NCBI GenBank assembly: GCA_964606085.1
Contig: CAZSFD010000089.1
Span: 1-21,381, forward strand
Length of the DNA: 21,381 nucleotides
Direction: 5' to 3'
Source of the DNA: CAIQJJ01 sp964606085
GTDB taxonomy: Bacteria; Chloroflexota; Anaerolineae; Anaerolineales; UBA4823
Shown here one piece after another: positions 15,895 through 21,381 of this stretch. Position 1 is the stretch's first letter. Each line of letters opens with the position of its first letter. A program made the position numbers and the translations under genes. The notes under the pieces were generated by a model, which saw only the letters and a list, made by a program, of their open reading frames with translations, made no database searches and was not told where the DNA came from.

Positions 15895-15969
15895 GTAGGA
15901 CGAAATTAATTTCGTCCTACGTTGCGGCGAAATTAATTTCGCCATACCACACTGCGAAATCAATTTCGC
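15895..15969. repeat. Cluster of three related palindromes
   Basis: Three palindromes with the shared core CGAAATTAATTTCG stand side by side. The first (15895-15920) is a perfect 26-bp palindrome with half GTAGGACGAAATT. The second (15926-15943) is a perfect 18-bp palindrome with half GGCGAAATT. The third (15954-15969) is GCGAAAT-CA-ATTTCGC and contains the stop codon of the upstream ABC gene. They fill almost the whole gap between the two exporter genes. They look like dispersed intergenic repeat units more than an operator, but only a genome-wide count would show this. Confidence 0.8.
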
Positions 15970-17693
15970 CGTACATCACCAAGCTGCGAGTCGTAGATTT
16001 CGCGGTAGATGGGGCTGGAGGCCAGCAGGTCGGCGTGGGTGCCTTCGGCGGCCACCATGCCATCTTCGAGTACCACAATTTTGTCAGCGTTGAGCACGGT
16101 GCTGATGCGCTGGGCGATGACGAAGCGGGTGGTACCGTTGAGCGCCGTTTCGAGGGCCTGTTCGATACGGCTTTCGGTTTCCACGTCTACGGCGCTGGTG
16201 CTGTCATCGAGGATCAGCACCGCCGGGCGGGTGAGCAGCGCACGCGCGATGGCCAGGCGCTGCTTCTGCCCGCCGGAAAGGTTCACGCCGCGCTGGCCCA
16301 CCAGGGTGTCGTAGCCTTCGGGGAAGCCGGTGATGAAATCGTGCGCCTGGGCTGCTTTGGCCGCGGCAATCACATCACCGTCGCTGGCAGCGGGTTTGCC
16401 GTAGCGGATGTTGTCGCGAATCGTGCCGCTGAAGAGCACCGCCTCTTGCAGGGCAACCGCCACGCTGCGCCGCAGGTCGGCTTCGGCAATCTGGCGCACG
16501 TCCACCCCATCCAGGCAGACCCGCCCGCCAGAGACATCGTAAAAGCGCGGGATCAGGTGGATCAGGCTCGATTTGCCCGAACCCGTGGCCCCCAGCACGG
16601 CCACGGTCTGCCCCGCTTCGGCGGTCAGGTTGACGCCTTTCAGCACCGGGTCTTTGCCGTCGCCATACGAGAAGGTGACATTTTCAAAGGTAACGCGGCC
16701 GCGCCGGGCAAACTCGGCGGGTTGGGGCGGGTCGGTAATCTGCGGCTGGCTGTCCAGCACTTCCTGGATGCGGTCGGCCGAGGCCTGGGCGCGCGCCAGG
16801 CGCATCAGCAGCATACTGACCATCATCAGCGACATCAGCGCCCGCATCAGGTAGGTGACGAAGGCGATCAGCGCGCCGGTTTGCATCCCGCCGAGGCTGA
16901 TCTGCACGCCGCCGAACCACAGCGCCGCCACCATGCCCAGGTTGACCGCCACCATCATGCCCGGCCCGGTCACGGCCATCACGCGGGCGGCGCGGATGGT
17001 CTGATCCATCAGGTTGTCGTTGACTTTGCCGAAGCGCCCGATCTCGTGGTCGGCGCGCACGAAGGCCTTCACCACGCGCACCCCGGCCAGGTTTTCTTGC
17101 AAGACCGTGTTCAGGTCATCCAATTTACGCTGCACGGCGCTGAACATGGGGTAAGCCTTGCGGATCACCCACCACACCACGGCCCCCACGAAAGGCCCCA
17201 AAACGAGAAACAGCAGCGACAGCCCCGGGCTGGTGAGGAAGGCCATAATCAGGCTGCCGATGAGAATGAGCGGGGCGCGCACCATGATGCGCAGCATCAT
17301 CGCCACCATTTCCTGCACCTGGGTCACGTCATTGGTCAGGCGGGTGACGAGTTGGCCGGTTTCCAGTTCGTCGAGGTTGCCGAAGGAAAGTGTCTGCACC
17401 TTGCGGAACAGGGCGCTGCGCAAATCGGCCCCGAAGCCCTGCGAGGCGATCATGGCAAAGACGGTGCAGCCCACCCCGCCAATGGCGCCGATGAAGGCGA
17501 CGACGACCATCCACACGCCGGTCTGGAAGACGACGTTCAGGTCGAGTTTGGCGATGCCGTCATCTACGATGTGCTGGATGAAGCGCGGTTGGAGCAAATC
17601 CATGGCCACTTCGAGCAGCATCATCAACGGGGCGAGGATGACGGAGAGCCAATAGGGTTTGAGGTAGTGAGAAATTTTACGGATGGCGTTCAT
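15960..17693 (-). CDS. ABC multidrug exporter half-transporter with degenerate ATP site (TM287-like)
   Basis: The protein has 577 residues. Six predicted membrane helices lie within 1-300 (such as VWMVVVAFIGAIGGVGCTVF), followed by an ATPase domain at about 335-570. Walker A GATGSGKSS (368-376), Q416 and the canonical signature LSGGQ (472-476) are intact. The catalytic glutamate is aspartate (LILDDSTS, D497) and the switch histidine is glutamine (IAQRIST, Q528). These two changes mark the degenerate-site subunit of heterodimeric exporters such as TM287/TM288 and LmrCD. Its LSGGQ would complete the active site of the downstream partner, so neither half should work well alone. The start is set at ATG 17693. 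A GTG at 17729 in the same frame lies inside an inverted repeat and would add 12 atypical residues. It follows marR after 84 bp. Confidence 0.93.
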   Translation of the reverse strand: MNAIRKISHYLKPYWLSVILAPLMMLLEVAMDLLQPRFIQHIVDDGIAKLDLNVVFQTGVWMVVVAFIGAIGGVGCTVFAMIASQGFGADLRSALFRKVQTLSFGNLDELETGQLVTRLTNDVTQVQEMVAMMLRIMVRAPLILIGSLIMAFLTSPGLSLLFLVLGPFVGAVVWWVIRKAYPMFSAVQRKLDDLNTVLQENLAGVRVVKAFVRADHEIGRFGKVNDNLMDQTIRAARVMAVTGPGMMVAVNLGMVAALWFGGVQISLGGMQTGALIAFVTYLMRALMSLMMVSMLLMRLARAQASADRIQEVLDSQPQITDPPQPAEFARRGRVTFENVTFSYGDGKDPVLKGVNLTAEAGQTVAVLGATGSGKSSLIHLIPRFYDVSGGRVCLDGVDVRQIAEADLRRSVAVALQEAVLFSGTIRDNIRYGKPAASDGDVIAAAKAAQAHDFITGFPEGYDTLVGQRGVNLSGGQKQRLAIARALLTRPAVLILDDSTSAVDVETESRIEQALETALNGTTRFVIAQRISTVLNADKIVVLEDGMVAAEGTHADLLASSPIYREIYDSQLGDVRRN

Positions 17694-17715
17694 CGTTTCA
17701 CAATAAAGAATTTTC

Positions 17716-17778
17716 ACCACGAAGGGCACAAAGGTACACGAAGGAAAACCTTAGTGCATCTTTGTGCCCCTTCGTGGT
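17716..17778. repeat. Long imperfect inverted repeat between marR and the exporter genes
   Basis: ACCACGAAGGGCACAAAG (17716-17733) pairs with CTTTGTGCCCCTTCGTGGT (17760-17778), with one bulged base. The inner parts (GGTACACGAAGG and CCTTAGTGCATC) also pair partly around an AAAA loop, giving a hairpin of nearly 30 pairs. It directly follows the marR coding region and overlaps its stop codon. Its CACGAAGG motif occurs more than once. It may be a dispersed repeat, or an RNA element affecting the marR-to-exporter ratio. Confidence 0.75.
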
Positions 17779-18230
17779 TAAGCATTTTTTTCACCAATCG
17801 CCTTTTCCAGGTTGGTGCGGATTTGCTGCAAGAAGCGGCGCAGGGTGACGCGTTCGTCGTCGCTGAAACCGGCGAAGCCCTCCAGTTCCATCTGCTGCCA
17901 GGTGGCTTCCACTTGAGCCTGCACCGCCCGCCCGGCATCGGTGAGGTAGACGCGTGAGATGCGCTGGTCGGCGAGGTCGGGACGACGCTGGACGAAACCG
18001 GCCTTTTCCATGCGCTGGATCATCTTGGTGATCGTCACCGGCGTCACTTGCATCATGGCGGCCAGTTCCTTGTGCGTCAGGCCGTCTTGATCCCACAGGA
18101 TAAATAGCAGGCGCGGCTGACCGCGGTACAGACCGAGCGCTTCGAGCAGTTGGTGGACGCGAGCGTGGTGCAGGCGCGAGACCTGGGCCAGTAAAAAATC
18201 GAGCGTTTGGGGTTCGGGATGGTTTTTCAT
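17778..18230 (-). CDS. MarR-family transcriptional regulator
   Basis: The 150-residue protein is of typical MarR length. The winged helix spans about 51-100: LTHKELAAMMQVTPVTITKM (helix-turn-helix), IQRMEKAGFVQRRP (recognition and wing approach) and the wing DQRISRVYLTDAG. Flanking helices at 10-45 and 100-145 form the dimer and ligand pocket. MarR proteins usually repress a transporter operon and release DNA when a toxic phenolic or lipophilic ligand binds. Here the gene lies directly before two half-transporter genes. Its own promoter overlaps a 35-bp palindrome, so self-repression together with the exporters is the natural reading. The ATG at 18230 has no clear Shine-Dalgarno. The ligand is unknown. 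Confidence 0.93.
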   Translation of the reverse strand: MKNHPEPQTLDFLLAQVSRLHHARVHQLLEALGLYRGQPRLLFILWDQDGLTHKELAAMMQVTPVTITKMIQRMEKAGFVQRRPDLADQRISRVYLTDAGRAVQAQVEATWQQMELEGFAGFSDDERVTLRRFLQQIRTNLEKAIGEKNA

Positions 18231-18246
18231 AACGGGTTCCCAAAAA

Positions 18247-18281
18247 ACAATTAGCCAGCTAATGATTAGCTGGCTAATTGT
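18247..18281. promoter_or_regulatory. Probable MarR operator (35-bp perfect palindrome)
   Basis: Two 17-nt arms (ACAATTAGCCAGCTAAT and its complement) flank a single central base at 18264. Each arm contains TTAGCnnGCTAA, itself nearly symmetric, so two MarR dimers could bind side by side. It begins 17 bp before the marR start codon and covers the last five bases of the -10 box and the transcript start. Binding by this MarR is inferred from position and symmetry. Confidence 0.85.
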
Positions 18282-18305
18282 ATGACGGGTGGTTCAATCC
18301 GTCAA
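18277..18305 (-). promoter_or_regulatory. Promoter of the marR-exporter operon
   Basis: On the minus strand TTGACG (18300-18305), a 17-nt spacer and TACAAT (18277-18282) form a good sigma-70-type promoter. The -10 box runs into the palindrome at 18247-18281, so a bound repressor would block RNA polymerase. Transcription would start near 18270, giving a leader of about 40 nt. Confidence 0.78.
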
Positions 18306-18358
18306 GGACGTTGGCAGACTGACAATGCAGCCTGCGTAACATTTATGGGGTTAACCGA

Positions 18359-20296
18359 TCACGCACGCTGAAATTGCGTTTCATACAGGCTGGCGTACAA
18401 GCCACCCTGCGCCAGCAATTGAGAATGGGTGCCGCGCTCCACGATGCAGCCGCGGTCCATCACCAAAATCTGGTCGGCAGCGAGGATGGTGCTGAGGCGA
18501 TGGGCGATAATAATGCTGGTGCGCCCGGCCATGACATGCCTGAGCGCTTCCTGGATCAACGCTTCTGATTCGCTGTCGAGGTGGCTGGTGGCTTCGTCGA
18601 GGACGAGCAGGCGTGGGTTTTTGAGGATGACGCGCGCCAGCGCCAGGCGCTGCTTTTCGCCGCCAGAGAGCCGATAGCCACGCTCGCCCACGATGGTGTC
18701 GTAGCCGTCGGGCAGTCCGGCGATGAAATGGTGAATGTTGGCGGCCCGGCAGGCGGCTTCGATTTCCTCCTGTGTGGCGTCTAATTTGGCGTATTCGAGG
18801 TTGGTGCGGATGGTGTCGTGGAACAGGTAGGTTTCTTGCGTGACCATGCCGATCTGCGCCATCAGCGATGGCAAGGTGAGGTCGCGCAAATCGTGGCCGT
18901 CTAAGCGAATGCAGCCGGCGGTGGGATCATACAAGCGGGGGATGAGGTAGGTGAGGGTGGTTTTGCCGGCGCCGGAAGGCCCTACCAGGGCCACCAATTG
19001 CCCCGGTTCAGCCCGAAAGCGGATCGCTTCTAAAGCCACGGTGCGCGCCTGGGTGACCACGCCATTTTCATTGCCGCCTTGCTCCCTGGCGCTCTTGCTC
19101 CCCCCTTCTCCTGACAAGACGGCCACGACATTGTGCATCTGTCCGTGGCGTTTGACCTCGCTGAGCAGGTGGCTTTCATCCACATCATAGCGGAAGGAGA
19201 CATCGTCAAATTCTAATTCGCCGCGCACAGCGGATAACGTGTGGGCATGGGGTTTTTCGGTAATATCTTGCGGCAGGTCTATCAGCTCAAAAACTCGCTC
19301 GAAGCTGACCATGGAGGTGGCAAATTCGACCGGGGCGTTGGCTAAACCCTGCAAAGCGCCGTACAGGTTGCCGAGGTAGGCGCCGAAAGCGACAATCGTG
19401 CCGACGGTAAACGCTTTTTGGATGACCAGGTAGCCCCCCATGCCATAGACGAGGGCGGTGCCGATGGCCGAGACCAACCCCAGAGCGACGAAAAAGGTCG
19501 CGCCTACCACGGCCCGTTCGATGCCCATTTCGCGCACCCGGCGGGCGCGGTCGGCAAAACGTTCGGTTTCGACGGTTTGGCGGCCAAATAATTTCACCAG
19601 CAGCGCGCCCGAGACGTTGAGCGTTTCGTTCATGTGGGCGTTCATCTGGGCGTTCAATTCCATCTGGGCGCGGGTGATCTGGCGCAGGCGGCGGCCAATG
19701 CGCCGGGCGGCCCAGATCATCAGCGGCAAAATCACCCCGCTGAGCAAGGTGAGCCGCCATTCGAGGGCCAGCATCACCAGCAGCACCGCTCCGGCCTGGA
19801 TCAAATTGGTGACGATGTGGACGATGGTGTTGCTGACGGCATTTTGCGCGCCGACCACGTCGTTGTTGAGGCGGCTCATCAACTCACCAACTTTGGTGTT
19901 GGTGAAGAAGCGCAGCGACATGCGTTGCAGGCGTGAAAAGAGCACCAGGCGCAGATCGTAGATCACGCCTTCGCCGACGGTCACATTGAGGCGGCGCTGG
20001 ATGATATTCAACAGGCCATTGGTGAGCGGGATCATCAGCAGGCCGAGGGCCAGCCAGGTCAGGCGCGTCAGGTCGCCAGCGGGAATGGTGTGATCGATCA
20101 GGTCGCGAAAAATTAGTGGAGAAAGCAGTTGCAAGCCGGTTGTGATCAGGATCAACAGCAATGTGCCGGCAATATGCCAGCGATAGGGCCTGGCATAGGC
20201 CAACACGCGCCACAGCAAAGCCCAGGTTACTTTTGGCTTTTCATCCGTCCCGCCCATAAAGCCCCACCAGCCACCGCCGCCGCCATGAAAACCCAT
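18359..20296 (-). CDS. ABC exporter, single full-motif half-transporter with an insertion in the ATPase domain
   Basis: The protein has 645 residues. It opens with a Gly/Trp-rich tail (MGFHGGGGGWWGFMGG) and DEKPKVTW, then about six membrane helices within 40-320. The ATPase domain has Walker A GPSGAGKTT (439-447), Q487, signature LSGGE (543-547), Walker B LVLDEA with catalytic E568, and H599 (IAHRLST). All catalytic residues are present, so it probably works as a homodimer. Between the first strand (ELEFDDVSFRYD) and the strand before Walker A there is an extra stretch of about 45 residues (372-416), hydrophilic and Gly/Ser-rich (SGEGGSKSAREQGG). The ATG has GGAGG 8 nt upstream and a TATAAT at 20316-20321, so it is a separate unit from marR, which starts 128 bp after its stop. 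The substrate is unknown. Confidence 0.92.
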   Translation of the reverse strand: MGFHGGGGGWWGFMGGTDEKPKVTWALLWRVLAYARPYRWHIAGTLLLILITTGLQLLSPLIFRDLIDHTIPAGDLTRLTWLALGLLMIPLTNGLLNIIQRRLNVTVGEGVIYDLRLVLFSRLQRMSLRFFTNTKVGELMSRLNNDVVGAQNAVSNTIVHIVTNLIQAGAVLLVMLALEWRLTLLSGVILPLMIWAARRIGRRLRQITRAQMELNAQMNAHMNETLNVSGALLVKLFGRQTVETERFADRARRVREMGIERAVVGATFFVALGLVSAIGTALVYGMGGYLVIQKAFTVGTIVAFGAYLGNLYGALQGLANAPVEFATSMVSFERVFELIDLPQDITEKPHAHTLSAVRGELEFDDVSFRYDVDESHLLSEVKRHGQMHNVVAVLSGEGGSKSAREQGGNENGVVTQARTVALEAIRFRAEPGQLVALVGPSGAGKTTLTYLIPRLYDPTAGCIRLDGHDLRDLTLPSLMAQIGMVTQETYLFHDTIRTNLEYAKLDATQEEIEAACRAANIHHFIAGLPDGYDTIVGERGYRLSGGEKQRLALARVILKNPRLLVLDEATSHLDSESEALIQEALRHVMAGRTSIIIAHRLSTILAADQILVMDRGCIVERGTHSQLLAQGGLYASLYETQFQRA

Positions 20297-20315
20297 AGAA
20301 CACCTCCAGATAGGG

Positions 20316-20321
20316 ATTATA
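20316..20321 (-). promoter_or_regulatory. -10 box of the upstream ABC exporter gene
   Basis: A perfect TATAAT on the minus strand lies 19 nt before the ATG, with the ribosome site GGAGG between. The -35 position falls at the edge of the tandem heptamers (CCACTG), a poor match, so an activator or a -35-independent mode is possible. Confidence 0.5.
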
Positions 20322-20331
20322 GCTCATTGAT

Positions 20332-20380
20332 CAGTAAGCAGTGGGCAGTGGGCAGCAGGCAAGGGGCAGGGGGCAGTCGG
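20332..20380. repeat. Seven tandem copies of a 7-bp repeat
   Basis: The stretch reads as CAGTAAG, CAGTGGG, CAGTGGG, CAGCAGG, CAAGGGG, CAGGGGG, CAGTCGG: seven degenerate heptamers with no gap. The array fills the space between the divergent -10 boxes of the ABC exporter gene and ftsY. It resembles the short tandemly repeated heptamers described in filamentous cyanobacteria, but the unit differs. Confidence 0.85.
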
Positions 20381-20381
20381 T

Positions 20382-20387
20382 TATAAT
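20382..20387 (+). promoter_or_regulatory. -10 box of ftsY, giving a probably leaderless mRNA
   Basis: A perfect TATAAT ends 7 nt before the ATG at 20395, and the gap (TCCCCGC) has no Shine-Dalgarno. Transcription would start at or next to the A of ATG. The -35 position lies in the heptamer array and has no consensus box. Confidence 0.6.
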
Positions 20388-20394
20388 TCCCCGC

Positions 20395-21303
20395 ATGGCA
20401 AACATCTTCTCAAAATGGAAAGACGGACTGGCCCGAACCAGCAAAGCTGCCTTCGGGCAAATCGCCACCCTGCTGGGGGCGACGGAAATCAACGATGAAA
20501 CCTGGGACGACCTGGAAGCGCTGATGATCCAGGCTGACCTGGGCGTTGACACCACCCAGGATTTGCTCTATACCCTGGATGAACGCGTGCGTAAGGAAGG
20601 CATCATTCAGGCCAAAGACCTGTATAAAACACTCGGCCAGGAATTGCGTAAGCGCCTCGATACCCCGCCGGCGATGGATTTTTCCCACAAACCGACCATC
20701 ATCTTGATCGTTGGCGTCAACGGCTCTGGCAAAACGACCACCATCGCCAAATTGGGTCAGCGTTTCACCCGCGAGGGCAAGAATGTGATCCTGGGCGCGG
20801 CCGATACTTACCGCGCCGCCGCTGTGGAACAGCTCGAAACCTGGGCCGAACGCATCAAGCTGCCGGTCATTTCGGGGCAAACCGGCGGCGACGCGGCCGC
20901 CGTGGCCTACGACACCGTGCAGGCAGCGAGCAACCGCAAAGCCGACATCGCCATCATTGACACGGCCGGACGCTTGCACACGCGCTTCAATTTGATGGAA
21001 GAACTCAAAAAGGTCTACCGCGTCACCGGCAAAGCGCTGGAAGGCGCGCCGCATCACGTCTGGCTGGTGATGGACGCCACGACCGGCCAGAACGCCTTGC
21101 AGCAGGCACGCGCCTTCAAGGAGGCCGTCAAAGTGACCGGGGTGATCCTGGCGAAGTTGGATTCATCCGCCCGCGGCGGCATGGCCTTCGCCATCCAAAA
21201 AGAGCTTGGCCTGCCCATTTTGTTCGCCGGGCTGGGCGAAAAGCCCGACGATTTACAACCCTTCGACCCGGATGGGTTCATCGAGGGAATCATGGGTTCG
21301 TGA
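20395..21303 (+). CDS. ftsY: Signal recognition particle receptor FtsY
   Basis: The 302-residue SRP-type GTPase docks ribosome-SRP complexes at the membrane for co-translational protein insertion. The helical N domain spans 1-95 (with DLEALMIQADLGVDTT), and the acidic A domain of E. coli FtsY is absent, as in many bacteria. The G domain (100-300) has G1 GVNGSGKTTT (107-116), G2 DTYRAAAVEQL (137-147), G3 DTAGR (189-193), G4 AKLD (253-256; TKLD is more usual) and closing motif GLGEKPDDLQPFD. The ATG at 20395 gives MANIFSKWKDGLARTSKA, typical of FtsY. A GTG at 20341 in the same frame lies in the tandem heptamers and upstream of the -10 box, so it is rejected. Ffh is not in the window. Confidence 0.96.
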   Translation: MANIFSKWKDGLARTSKAAFGQIATLLGATEINDETWDDLEALMIQADLGVDTTQDLLYTLDERVRKEGIIQAKDLYKTLGQELRKRLDTPPAMDFSHKPTIILIVGVNGSGKTTTIAKLGQRFTREGKNVILGAADTYRAAAVEQLETWAERIKLPVISGQTGGDAAAVAYDTVQAASNRKADIAIIDTAGRLHTRFNLMEELKKVYRVTGKALEGAPHHVWLVMDATTGQNALQQARAFKEAVKVTGVILAKLDSSARGGMAFAIQKELGLPILFAGLGEKPDDLQPFDPDGFIEGIMGS

Positions 21304-21381
21304 GATAACAAAACCAGGAGGCATCCTCTCAATAAGATGGGGAGGTGCAACGCACCTGGGTATCAAACGAGTAATTTTCGG
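21304..21381. other. Unassigned tail after ftsY
   Basis: No gene is seen in these 78 bases. A small inverted repeat AGGTGC-AAC-GCACCT (21343-21357) is present without a following T-run, so it is not a convincing terminator. AGGAGG at 21315-21320 is not followed by a start codon in a long frame before the window ends. Confidence 0.4.

Noticed and set aside
17694..17729. GTG start of the degenerate ABC half-transporter
   Set aside because: It lies in the inverted repeat 17716-17778. The ATG at 17693 begins the conserved sequence.
16035..17957. Open frame of 640 codons on the plus strand
   Set aside because: It lies antisense to the ABC exporter and marR genes, is very rich in His/Gln/Ala/Asp without any domain pattern, and reflects GC-rich codon usage of the opposite strand.
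20332..20380. CRISPR-like array
   Set aside because: The unit is 7 bp with no spacers, so this is a simple tandem repeat.
20341..20394. GTG start giving FtsY 18 more residues
   Set aside because: It lies within the tandem heptamers and upstream of the TATAAT box. The residues (MGSGQQARGRGQ) are just translated repeat.
21343..21357. Terminator of ftsY
   Set aside because: The stem is only 6 bp and no T-run follows.

Overview
The window is a GC-rich bacterial chromosome segment with no phage, plasmid or IS signature. A Chloroflexota bacterium (Anaerolineae-like) is my best inference. It rests on the mix of a REC-Roadblock protein, a zinc-ribbon/cyclase/AAA/TPR giant, MG..GGGGWW-type ABC exporters, and start codons sitting 7 nt after a TATAAT box (leaderless style). 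No marker gene here proves it.

Region 1 (1-4667, minus strand) is a signalling cluster. In transcription order it encodes a GAF-containing histidine kinase with a degenerate ATP-binding domain, an OmpR-type response regulator (4-nt overlap), a receiver fused to a Roadblock/LC7 domain, and a second Roadblock/LC7 protein that runs off the left edge. The Roadblock pair suggests control of a small Ras-like GTPase, which would lie outside the window.

Region 2 (4668-9130) holds a tRNA-Gln(CTG) gene with its own terminator (minus strand). Divergently, it holds a penicillin-binding protein 1C gene whose stop codon overlaps the start of a CrtI-type FAD desaturase. The desaturase frame is broken at a run of seven C.

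Region 3 (9130-13953) has the ribosomal operon rplU-rpmA-rpmE (minus) behind a consensus promoter and a structured leader. The last gene encodes L31 fused to a domain resembling the RNA polymerase alpha C-terminal domain. Divergent from it is a 1164-residue zinc-ribbon, class III cyclase, AAA ATPase and TPR protein with its own strong promoter.

Region 4 (13969-20296, minus) is a drug-export region. A single ABC exporter is followed by a MarR regulator whose promoter overlaps a 35-bp palindrome. After it come two half-transporters whose motifs fit a TM287/TM288-type heterodimer with one degenerate ATP site. Two dispersed-type palindromic repeat units sit in the gaps of this operon.

Region 5 (20332-21381, plus) has seven tandem 7-bp repeats running up to the -10 box of ftsY, the SRP receptor gene, and a short unassigned tail.
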